NCBI GenBank assembly: GCA_019155205.2
Contig: JAHNZQ020003147.1
Span: 520,952-584,951 of the forward strand
Direction of reading: 5' to 3'
Length of the DNA stretch: 64,000 bases
Source: Gracilaria vermiculophylla
Taxonomy: Eukaryota > Rhodophyta > Florideophyceae > Gracilariales > Gracilariaceae
The notes under the pieces were generated by a model. The model saw nothing but the letters and a program-made list of their open reading frames with translations, made no database searches and was not told the origin of the DNA. Position numbers and translations under genes: made by a program. Each line of letters begins with the position of its first letter. The first letter of the stretch is position 1. Below, one piece after another: positions 8,312-16,790 of the stretch.

Positions 8312-8600
8312 GTGCGCGGCGCGGCCACGAGCAGCTGGGCGAGTGCAGTGGGGGTGGGCGGCGATGAACGACGCGCGACGACGGCACGATGCACGTGCGG
8401 CAGTGGGGGGGGCGGGGGGGTGCAGGCGCTGGCGGCGCGGCGACGAGCGGCGACGAGCAGCCGGGCGAGTCAAGTGGGAGTGGGCGGCGATGGGCGACGC
8501 GCGACGACGGCACGATGCACGTGCGGCAGTGGGGGGGGGGTGCAGGCGGTGGCGCGGCGCGGCGACGAGAGGGGACGAGCAGGCGGGCGAGTGAAAAGCA
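8221..8600. repeat. Tandem repeat that includes and copies the end of the PurD-N-like CDS
   Basis: The coding end (GACGGCACGCTGGACGTGCGGCAGTG ... GGCGACGAGCAGCTGGTGGAGTGA, 8222-8311) recurs after the stop. The sequence GACGACGGCACGATGCACGTGC is followed by GGCAGTGGGG and then GCGACGAGCAGCCGGGCGAG, near 8375-8475 and again near 8505-8595. The spacing is about 130 bp. The first unit is therefore coding and the next two are not. Confidence 0.75.
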
Positions 8601-8604
8601 GTTT

Positions 8605-9417
8605 TTACAGGGCGGGCGCAGTGTACATGGCGGGGGGCGGGGCGGAGCGGCGGCGGCGGGGGCGCGGCGGCGACGGCGACAGCGGCAGCGGCACGGCGTC
8701 GCGGCACGGCGAGTAGCGCACGATGCCGAGGTCGTGGTAGAGCTCGGCCGAGGTGGAGGCGAGGCGGCGGCCGCTCTCGCGCGAGTCGAAGATGCGGCGC
8801 TCGGCGCGCAGGCGCACGGCGCAGCGCACCAGCGCGTCGAGCAGCTGCGACGCGTCGCGCAGCGCGCACGCGCGCACGGCGCGCTGCAGCCAGCGCCACA
8901 GCGCGTGGCTGAGGCGCGCGTGCAGCTGCACACCGTCGGCGGCGGCGGCGGCGGCGGGCGCGGCGGCGGGCGCGGGCGCGGGCGCGCACGGCTGCGCGCG
9001 CGCCACGCAGGCGGCGCCGCGCGGCGGCGGCGACGGCGGCGGCGACGGCGGCGGCGGCGGCGGCGCGGCGCGCGCCGACGCCAGCAGGCGGCGCAGGTCG
9101 TGGTCGGCGGGGGCGGCGGCGCGCGCCCAGTGCAGCAGGTCGCGCAGCGACTTGTGCACCGAGCCGTAGTTGTGCGCCAGCGCCATGGCCTCGAGCCAGC
9201 GGAAGGCGGCCGGCTGCAGCGTGAGCGTGAGGCGGCGCGCGGCGCGCGGCGAGTCGGCGTACTGCGAGATGCACGCGGCGCCATGCGGCGGCGGCGGCGG
9301 CGGCGGCGGCGGCTTGACGTGCACGACGGGCGCGTGCGGCGACGCGGAGAGGTCGTGCTGCGGGGATGCGGGGCGCAGCGACGGCAGCATGGACCACAGC
9401 AGCGCGGGCAGTTCCAT
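8605..9417 (-). CDS. Orphan protein with two ribbon-helix-helix-like repeats
   Basis: A 270-residue protein from the ATG at 9417-9415 to a TAA at 8607-8605. Two similar ~38-residue blocks stand out: 61-98 (RRLTLTLQPAAFRWLEAMAL then HNYGSVHKSLRDLLHWA) and 162-202 (GVQLHARLSHALWRWLQRAV then RDASQLLDALVRCAV). Both show a short strand, a helix with a WL pair, a turn, then S-x-x-L-x-x-L/A, as in ribbon-helix-helix (MetJ/Arc) folds. Poly-Pro segments separate them. The C-terminus (ESGRRLASTSAELYHDLGIV) is non-repetitive. RHH proteins are rare in eukaryotes and no close family is recognised, so the fold call is inference. Convergent with the PurD-N-like gene. Confidence 0.5.
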   Translation of the reverse strand: MELPALLWSMLPSLRPASPQHDLSASPHAPVVHVKPPPPPPPPPHGAACISQYADSPRAARRLTLTLQPAAFRWLEAMALAHNYGSVHKSLRDLLHWARAAAPADHDLRRLLASARAAPPPPPPSPPPSPPPRGAACVARAQPCAPAPAPAAAPAAAAAADGVQLHARLSHALWRWLQRAVRACALRDASQLLDALVRCAVRLRAERRIFDSRESGRRLASTSAELYHDLGIVRYSPCRDAVPLPLSPSPPRPRRRRSAPPPAMYTAPAL

Positions 9418-10264
9418 GGCGGCGGCGGCGGCGCGGCGGTGGGGCGGACGACGGCGGCGCGCGGCGGCGCGCGGCGCGGCGCGGCGTTAAATGGACGGCG
9501 GCGCGGCGCGGCGCGGCGCGGCGCGGCGGAGACGCGAGACGGCGCGGCGGCGCGGCGCAGCACGCGCGAGCGACGCGCGGCGGCGCGCGTGGCGAGCAGG
9601 CGCGCGCGCGCGTGCGCGGCGGCGCGACGGCGGCGGCAGCGGCAGCGGCGGCGGCCGGGAGCGGCGGCGGCGGCGGCGCAGTGCAAGGCGGCGGCGGCGG
9701 CGCGGCGCGCGGCGGCGCGTGCAGACGCGGCGGCGGCGGCGGCGGCGCGGCGGCGCGGCGGCGCGGCGCGTGCTTGGCTGTGTATGTTTTGCACAGCGCA
9801 CGCGCAAATATCTGCGCGCGCGCGGCGCGTCGTCTTTCCCTGGCGCGCCACAAACTGCAATCTCGCGCGCGCGCGCGCGCGCGCGCGCGCACAGCCACCA
9901 ACGCGCGGCGGCGCGCGCGCGCGCGCCGGCTGCGCGCCGCGCCAGCGCGCGCGCACATGCGCGCGGCGCGCCCCCCGTCCACCGCGTGCTTGTCGTTCCA
10001 CGCCGCGCGCCGCTGCGTCGGCGCGAGTGCGTCGCCCGTTGCGTGGCGCCCGGCCGCAGCCGCCGCTTTCTCGCGCGCCCCCCCAGCGCAGCCTCACTTG
10101 TGTGCCGCACCAGCACATGCCCTGTGTCTCGCCGCGCCGCCTGCAGCGCTCCTCGTTTTGGGTGCCACAACCAACGCTGCACCACCAGTTTGCGCCAAAC
10201 CACTCGCACCGTCAAAACACGCAAAACAACCTCAACGCTTGTTTCTTCTCTGTGCTCAACTCAT
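9418..10264. other. Very GC-rich gene-free stretch with a (CG)n run
   Basis: The region upstream of the RHH-like gene, built of GCGGCG/GCGCGG simple sequence. A TTTAA element lies near 9486-9490 on the minus strand, about 70 bp from that gene's ATG. An alternating CG run occupies 9864-9890 and could adopt Z-DNA. From 10,200 composition falls towards the next minisatellite. No supported CDS. Confidence 0.5.
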
Positions 10265-10715
10265 ACATAAACAAACTTTGACACAGCTTGTGTGTGTGTT
10301 GTGAACACTTGATGCTTTTTCGCCCGCTTCCACTGCGCCCAATTCATACATGAGCAATCTTCGGCACGGCTTGTGTGCGTTCTAAACCGTTGTTTGTTCG
10401 CTGCTTGGTTGCCTTTCATTGCGGCCAATTCATGCACAATCAAAAACGTTGGCACAGCTTGCGTGTGTTGGAGACGCTTTTTTGTCCGCTTCTTCGTTCG
10501 CTTGCACTGTCCGCAATGCAGACATGATCAAACTTCAACACGGCTTGTTGCGAGTGTTGCAAAACGTTGTTTGTGCAAAACTCGCGCACAGCGCTTCTCG
10601 CGTTGCTTTTAAAACGCATTCACACAGCAACTTTTGACACCGCTTGTGCCTGTTGCGGAAAAAGCTGCTTGTTCACTTGTTCGCTGCCTTTTGGCACTGC
10701 CGTCAGCTTGTGTGC
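10265..10715. repeat. 80-95-bp degenerate tandem repeat (five to six copies)
   Basis: The phrase (G)ACACrGCTTGTG recurs near 10,280, 10,365, 10,452, 10,537 and 10,636, with a partial copy near 10,708. Each copy is followed by TTTTTTCGCCCGCTTC- or GTTTGTTCGCTGCTT-like sequence and CCAATTCATACATGAxCAA. The array resembles the post-gene arrays at 2870, 6085 and 8221 in length and style, but no gene end is identified next to it. Confidence 0.75.
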
Positions 10716-11687
10716 AGCGACACACTGCAAGCGCACGGCACCGCCACGCGCGCAGTGCCGTGCGCACGGCGTCGTGCACTGATCACAGCCGCCGCCTGCG
10801 CGCCGTTCCTTCCGCGCGCGCGCGCGCGTGTGGCGGGGCAAGGCGCGGTGCTCCTCGGGTGCGCACCCTGTGCGCTTGCTCTTGCCGTCGTTTTGAGGTG
10901 TGCCAGGCTGCGCGCCGCGCGCGTCGGGGTGCGCGCCGCGGTCGCGCCCACGGCTGGCGCCCGTTTGCTTCCGCGCACGCGCGCGCTGTCCGCCGACGTG
11001 ACTGTGCCGAAGCGCGAGCGCTGTTGTCTTTTTTTGTTTTGGTTGTGGTGCAGCACGCGGCCACCCTTGTCGCTGGTGGCAGCACGCGGTATTGACGCGC
11101 TTGTACACACAACCAAGTTGTTTACAATTTTCGTGCGCACCTGTGTGCAAAAGCGCTTTACATCAAAGCCGTACATCACTTGCTTGGCAACAACACAAAA
11201 TACGCAAATACGCAACAACAACGAAATCATGCACTGCGCACGTTCTTTGTTTTGTCCGTCACAGCCAATGGCGCAAAAAGTACGCTGCAGGAGCGTTTAG
11301 CTTCAGTTGTTTTTGGCGGCGCAAGCAACCAGCTCCGAGCATGTCAGCCCATTTCTGTGCAACGTTAAAAGTTGTGAAAATGCTTTTCAGTGCTGAAAAC
11401 ACCCATTTCGCATTCATACCGCGTGCTACTATTTTGCCGCTGGTGCCACTGCTCATGCACCAAAAACAGTGCTACAGTGTGCCAAATTGTTTTGGCACAC
11501 CCACAAAAACTGCTCCTTTTTGGGCTCCAATCACTGCACAAAAATACTCCTTTCCTCCCTTCTATTCCATCTTCTAATACAATCATTGTCTCCTTTTTCT
11601 GTGCTCTCAAGCAGCGCACAACATTGTAAAAACAAATATTTCTTCAACCGAAATTACTATAACACACTGAAATATTATACTGCCACT
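10716..11687. other. Intergenic stretch, GC-rich then AT-richer, no supported gene
   Basis: To about 11,080 the sequence is GC-rich with CGCG runs; beyond that it falls to AT-richer DNA bordering the transposase remnant. A perfect inverted repeat, GTGTGCCAAA-ttgt-TTTGGCACAC, lies at 11,477-11,500. No conserved reading frame was recognised. Confidence 0.5.
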
Positions 11688-12590
11688 TTACTTGCCACTT
11701 TCGAAACCCGTTGCTCGTCCTTTTTGCTCTATCACCTTTACCAACCTGTCAGCAATACAATCATACAGTTTGCGAATATATTCTACCTGCACATTACACC
11801 ACGCCACCTCTATACCTTCAATCAAGTCTTCCCTATTATTACATTGCCCATTTTTAGCGTACACAGCCCTTGCCACCATTCCCCAATCATTCTCCATAAT
11901 GTTTAAATCTGCGCTTTTTGCGCCCCAGTCTAAAACCATTACGTTTTTTTCAGAAAACCATTTTTCAGTGCACTTTGATCTATGCACTCAAACTCCATCC
12001 TGCTACTCGGGAATGAATCCCAAACATGAGTGAATCTCCACCATTTTGAGTTTTTGAAAAATAAAAAGGTCTCTTTCGAACATCATGCCACAAGTGATTT
12101 AAACCATCTGCGCCGTCTAAATTGCAACTTTTCTTCATCACTAAAAACCACTTTTTTCTCAAGTTCGGAGCGTCCCATTTTTAAATAGCTTTTAGCAAAT
12201 TCCATTTTAAAAAATTAATGTTTTGACCTCATCATTACACCGCTTTTCATTTTTTTATACGTCAAGTACGGAACCTCCTGTAAAACTTGCTGCACTCTTC
12301 AAACAGTAACGCAGAGTTTATAGTCCTTTTGAATTTCTTTTGCGCATTTGTTTTCAAGTGTAGCAGCTCCAACAATTGCTCTTTTAACAGTTGAACAAAT
12401 CTTTTTATGCCTGCGTTTAAAAGGCTGTTGCTGAGCGCGATTGGCATGTTTTAACAAGTTGCGAACAACACAACGACAGCGCTGTAACGTTCTCGCGATG
12501 TGAGATATACAACACGCCTCGCTATGCAGAGCAACAATTTTCCCTTTCTCAAATTTTGGGAGCGCTGTTCCTGGAGGCATCGTGAATAAG
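11688..12590 (-). pseudogene. Decayed Tc1/mariner (Tc3-like) transposase
   Basis: Fragments in changing minus-strand frames line up in the order of a Tc1/mariner transposase. At 12,580-12,310 is a helix-turn-helix N-terminus (FEKGKIVALHSEAC, IARTLQRCRCVVRNLLK). Near 12,290-12,150 are LQEVPYLTYKKMKSG and ELEKKVVFSDE. At 12,150-11,995 is LDGADGLNHLWHDVRK with SKTQNGGDSLM. At 11,980-11,690 comes VMVLDWGAKSADLNIMENDWG, matching the W-P-x-Q-S-P-D-L-N-P-I-E-N-x-W-G block, with a final DRLVKVIEQKG. Frameshifts, and stops near 12,195-12,215, show it is dead. The fragments are described only as they stand. I saw no terminal inverted repeats beside it. Confidence 0.8.
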
Positions 12591-13070
12591 AATATGCAAG
12601 GCTGTAGCTAGAGCGAAAGAACACATCAATACCTTTATTTTGGTGGTCTTGTAGTATAAAAGGTCTGCAAGAATGGCGTGCTTTTTTAAATGCAATGTAA
12701 CTGGCAGTATACAATTTCACTGTCTCATGAAAATTTCGCATCTTTTGTATACATTTATTACATTCAGTGACTGTGAGTGACTACTTTGGAAGAATCCAGC
12801 TCTTTCTCACAGCGCAACGTGTTCTGCATCATACTTTATAATTGCATCATGCCGCTTATTCTCTCAATGTGAGCTTTTTGCGCACCTGTTTTATGACCAT
12901 TTCGCGCACCTTACCTGTATGGTTTTGCAAAAATATCTGCACAGTCACAGCTACGTTTTATGTGCCACAGAGCGCTCTTGTTTTTTTCTGCACCAAGCTC
13001 CATTTTTCGTCCTTTCAAACTCTTTTTGTTTCTGCACAAACCAAAGCACAATTTGCACAGCACACACGCC
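12591..13070. other. AT-richer intergenic stretch, no supported gene
   Basis: Moderate-AT DNA between the transposase remnant and the 15-bp repeat. It may hold the 5' terminus of the mobile element, but no inverted repeat is apparent and no reading frame looks conserved. Confidence 0.4.
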
Positions 13071-13230
13071 CCCTTTCGACCGCCTCCCTTTTGACCGCCT
13101 CCCTTTCGACCGCCTCCCTTTCGACCGCCTCCCTTTCGAACGCCTCCCTTTCGAACGCCTCCCTTTCGACCGCCCCCTTCCGACCGCCCCCCTTTGACCG
13201 CCCCCCTTTGACCCCCCCCCCCCCCCCCCA
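13071..13230. repeat. 15-bp tandem repeat ending in a C-run
   Basis: About nine units of CCCTTTCGACCGCCT (variants with TTTTGACC, TCGAACG, TTCCGACC) run from 13,071 to about 13,212 and degrade into CCCCCCTTTGACC and then 17-18 C at 13,213-13,230. The array lies about 265 bp upstream of the KAS II start. Unit drift towards pure C suggests growth of the C-run from the repeat itself. Confidence 0.9.
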
Positions 13231-13494
13231 TTGGCGCCAACAGAGAACAACCCTGCAGCCAACGGCGCGCCCTTCCAATCCAACCTGTACACGTGTCAAG
13301 CCAAACTTGTCCGATCCGATCCGCTTTGAGCTCACCTCTGCGAATCGTCACAACCGGCGCTGAGCGCGCGCGCGCCCCCCGCGCGGCCCCCCGCCTCCAC
13401 CACCCCCGCCTCGCGCTCGTCAATCCCTCCGCCCGTCCTCGCCGCCGCGCCTACCATTCCGTCCACGCGTCGATCCCCCGATTCGCGGCCCCTC

Positions 13495-15044
13495 ATGCAC
13501 CGCCTCCACCCCTGCTTCGTCTCAGCGCCCCTTCCGCACGCATCGCCGTCCAAGTCCGCATGGCTGCGACCGCGCGCGCCGCCGCGCGCCGCGCCGCGCG
13601 CGCCGCCGCGCGCGCCGCCGCGCGCGCGCCCGCTGTGCGCCCGCCCGCCCGCCATGGTCGCCCTCACGCGCCGCACCCCGAGGGGGCCCGTCAAGCGCAT
13701 CGTCGTCACCGGCACGGGCGTCGTGTCGTGCTTCGGCTGTGACTCGGACCGCTTCTACGCCGCGCTGCTGCAGGGCAAGAGCGGCGTCCGCCGCGTCACC
13801 GCCTTCGACACCGACGGCTGGAGCACCAACTTCGCCGCCACCATTCTGCCGCACCAGGTGCCCACGGACGGCTACGTCAACCCCAAGCTCATGCGCCGCC
13901 TCGACCCCTTCCTCGTGTACGCCCTCGTCGCGGGCAAGAAGGCGCTCGAGAGCGCCGCCCTCGCCCTGGGCTCCCCGGCCCTCGCCGCCATCGACAAGAC
14001 GCGCGCGGGCGTGCTCTGCGGCTCCGGCATGGGCGGCCTGGACATCTACGCCCAGGGCGTTGAGAAGCTGCTCACGCGCGGATACAGCCGCATGTCCCCC
14101 TTCTTCATTCCCTACGCCATCACCAACATGGTAAGTTGCACCGCAGCCCCGTCGTCCATCCCACGCGCGCCCCGTCTCACACTTTTGCTTGCATGCATTT
14201 GCGTGCGCGCGTGTGCGCCCGTTAGGCCTCTGCGCTCATCGGCATTGAAGCAGGCTTTATGGGGCCCAACTATTCCGTGTCCACCGCGTGTGCCACCGGC
14301 AACTTCATGATAAACAATGCCGCCATGCACATCCGCAGGGGAGATTGCGACATCTGCATTGCGGGCGGGTCAGAAGCAGCCATTGTGCCTGTGGGACTCG
14401 GCGGATTCATTGCATGCCGTGCCCTGTCGTCCAGAAACGACGATCCGCAGGGTGCCTCCAGACCCTGGGACAAGACTCGCGATGGCTTTGTCATGGGAGA
14501 AGGCGCCGGCCTCTTGGTTCTGGAGAGCCTCGAGCATGCGCTTCAACGCGGCGCCCCCATCCTTGCCGAGTACTACGGAGGCGCGCAGAGTTGCGACGCC
14601 CATCACATCACCGAGCCAAGGCAAGACGGCAGCGGCGTCAAGCTTTGCATCACACGCGCCCTGGAAGACGCCGGCATCCAAAAGGAGCAAGTTGACTACA
14701 TAAACGCGCACGCAACCTCAACCCCAGCTGGAGACCTTGCAGAATTCCGCGCCGTGCGCAGCGTGTTTGACGGCGATGTGAGCAACTTGAAGATGAATGC
14801 CACCAAGTCAATGATTGGCCATGCGCTGGGCGCTGCGGGTGGACTCGAAGCCGTTGCCACAGTCAAGGCCATACAGCTGGGCAAAATTCATCCTACCATC
14901 AACATTCGTGACCTGGAGCCGGAAGTTGACATTGACATCGTGCCAAACGTGATGCAGGAGGCAGACATCTCCGTGGGCATTTCTAATTCGTTCGGCTTTG
15001 GCGGCCATAACAGCACTGTCGTGTTTGGCAAGTATATTGAATGA
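13495..15044 (+). CDS. KAS2: 3-oxoacyl-[acyl-carrier-protein] synthase II (plastid KAS II), two exons
   Basis: Exons 13,495-14,130 and 14,226-15,044 encode 484 residues. The 95-bp intron starts GTAAGT, ends TTAG and falls between codons (ITNM|ASALIGIE). The enzyme elongates acyl-ACP by condensing malonyl-ACP in plastid type II fatty-acid synthesis. The thiolase-fold active site is complete: Cys234 in VSTACATGN, His374 in NAHATSTPAGD, and Lys406 with His411 in NATKSMIGHALGAAG. The C-terminal SNSFGFGGHNS loop is present. Residues 1-60 are Pro/Arg/Ala/Ser-rich and fit a transit peptide, so I take the ATG at 13,495. The mature part starts near PVKRIVVTGTGVVS. Convergent with the Trx-UBA-UBX gene, with a T-run at 15,239-15,256 between them. 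Confidence 0.92.
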
Positions 15045-15329
15045 AGGCGCACTTCATTTGGTGAGCTAGCAAGTGGCCAACAAGCTAATTGATCCACAAA
15101 CTAAACGACACTTTCGATGGTGGTCCAAATACTAAACCTCGTTCTCACCCAACGTGTGGTATGTATGTGCCACTTGAGAGAATGCTCGTGCTCTGCAACG
15201 TTGAAGAGCGCTCTGGTTTCGTATTCGATGTCCAACACTTTTTTTTTTTTTTTTTTATATTTTTTATGCCAGTAACAAGCTTTTCCATTGAAAACGCTCG
15301 TCTGCGGATAGAAATAGTTCAATGTGTTT

Positions 15330-16790
15330 CTATGAAAAAGACACTGTCAACGCTGCACGTGGCAAGAGCTTGAGATCTGCGAGAGACATGCCATACTCGC
15401 TTTGTGAGTAAACCTTTCTAGGATACTGCTGCGAGAAAGTGAGACTATGAGAACTGAGATCAGGACGAGCCGTCAGTAAAAAGTAAATAACATCGTCCAT
15501 AGTCTGATCACCGGTAAACTCCCCCTCGACACGCGAGCCATCCGGCATCCGAAACTGTATCTTGCCAGCTGCTGCCGATGGGTCAACGTGTTTGGGCTTG
15601 GGCTGAGACGAGGATGCTTCGACGGTTTCACCTGGCGGAGTGGTGGGTGACATGTGGAACATTTTGTGACGCCTTTCTTTGTCCGCCTCCAGCATGGCGC
15701 GAATCCTTTGTCTCTCCGCAAGAGCCTCTCTCTTCTCCCGCCTCTTCTCCTCAACAGCGCGTCTACGGTTTTCCGCTTCCAGTTTCTCCTTCGCTTGAGC
15801 GGCCTCCTTGCCAGTTCTGAGACGTTCCTTTTCCTTTTCAACTGCCTCTGCCTTTTCCTGCGCCTCCCGCTTGGCTCTAGCGCGCGCGTACAGATCATCG
15901 GCACGCTTCTTCGCCTCTTCCGCACTCAACTTGGGCTTGGGCTTTCCTTCCTTGGTGACGATTTGCAATGGTTCGTCGATGTCAGGGTCGTCGGCGTGTT
16001 CGAAACACCATTCCACGGCCTGTTCAACACTCTTGTTGCCCGTGAGAATGAGAGCCTTTTGTGCACGGACCTTTGGAAAGCCCATGTCGTTCACCATCTG
16101 CGTGAGAAACAGCAGATTGACGTTGAGACGCGGGTCATTCTGGTCCGCTTCCGAGGACGGCCCTGCTGCGGGAGAGTCGGATGGCGCGTTTGACGACGGC
16201 TCCGCAGCGGAGACCTCCTCCGCACGGGGTGGCTCAGCAGGCTCAGAAGCGGCTCTCGCAGCGGCCTCAGAGGCAGCTCTCGCAGCAGCCTCTTGCTGCG
16301 CCCTGGAGGCCTCCATGCGCTTCGCAGCGGCGGCGGCAGCGGCCAGTCTTCTCGCCTGCACGTCGCCAGAATCGCCCGACGCAGCAGGCGGTAGCGGCGG
16401 GGCAGCCGGCCCGGGGTGCGCGCCCAGAATGTTTCCAGAGCCTGCAAAGGCGACCTCGGCGGCCGAGGGCGCATGCAGCTCTATTTCTCGCTCCAAACGC
16501 TGCTGATCAGCGCCCGAGAACTGGGCGACCCTGGCGCCTCGACGGTAGAAGTGAAAGGTTGGCATCGACGACACGGAGCAGTGGCGCGCGACGTCCTGGG
16601 CTTCGTCGACGTCCACCTTGAGAAAGATTGCGCGGTCGGCGTAGCGGTTGGACAGCGCCTCGTAGAAGGGGGCTATTGCGACACATGGCCCACACCAGGT
16701 GGCGAAGAAGTCGACGACCACCAGCTTATTGATGGATGAGCTGAGGACCGACTCAAACTGCTGCAGCGACGCGACGTGTTGGATCGGCAT
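15330..16790 (-). CDS. Thioredoxin-UBA-UBX fusion protein (p97/Cdc48 adaptor-like)
   Basis: 486 residues from the only suitable ATG, at 16,790. Residues 1-105 are a thioredoxin with the intact W-C33-G-P-C36 site and cis-Pro loop (SSMPTFHFY). An Ala-rich linker follows, then a UBA domain (about 222-268; [33 protein letters not shown]), a charged coiled coil (about 285-375) and a C-terminal UBX domain (about 403-486; [30 protein letters not shown]). UBA plus coiled coil plus UBX is the UBXN1/SAKS1 arrangement, which links ubiquitylated clients to Cdc48/p97. An active-looking thioredoxin at the N-terminus is unusual: UBXN7-type proteins carry a UAS fold between UBA and UBX. It probably acts in the cytosol. 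The combined function is inferred. Confidence 0.85.
   Translation of the reverse strand: MPIQHVASLQQFESVLSSSINKLVVVDFFATWCGPCVAIAPFYEALSNRYADRAIFLKVDVDEAQDVARHCSVSSMPTFHFYRRGARVAQFSGADQQRLEREIELHAPSAAEVAFAGSGNILGAHPGPAAPPLPPAASGDSGDVQARRLAAAAAAAKRMEASRAQQEAAARAASEAAARAASEPAEPPRAEEVSAAEPSSNAPSDSPAAGPSSEADQNDPRLNVNLLFLTQMVNDMGFPKVRAQKALILTGNKSVEQAVEWCFEHADDPDIDEPLQIVTKEGKPKPKLSAEEAKKRADDLYARARAKREAQEKAEAVEKEKERLRTGKEAAQAKEKLEAENRRRAVEEKRREKREALAERQRIRAMLEADKERRHKMFHMSPTTPPGETVEASSSQPKPKHVDPSAAAGKIQFRMPDGSRVEGEFTGDQTMDDVIYFLLTARPDLSSHSLTFSQQYPRKVYSQSEYGMSLADLKLLPRAALTVSFS

Noticed and set aside
6446..9982. 1178-codon minus-strand open frame
   Set aside because: It runs across two real genes on different strands and is composed of Arg/Ala/Pro runs; stop codons are simply rare at this GC content.
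8389..10281. 630-codon plus-strand open frame
   Set aside because: It is the shadow of the RHH-like gene plus GC-rich spacer, with no domain.
11690..12590. Functional transposase gene
   Set aside because: Frame changes and internal stops break every version of the frame.
13071..13213. CRISPR-like array
   Set aside because: Units are 15 bp and contiguous with no spacers, so it is a plain tandem repeat.
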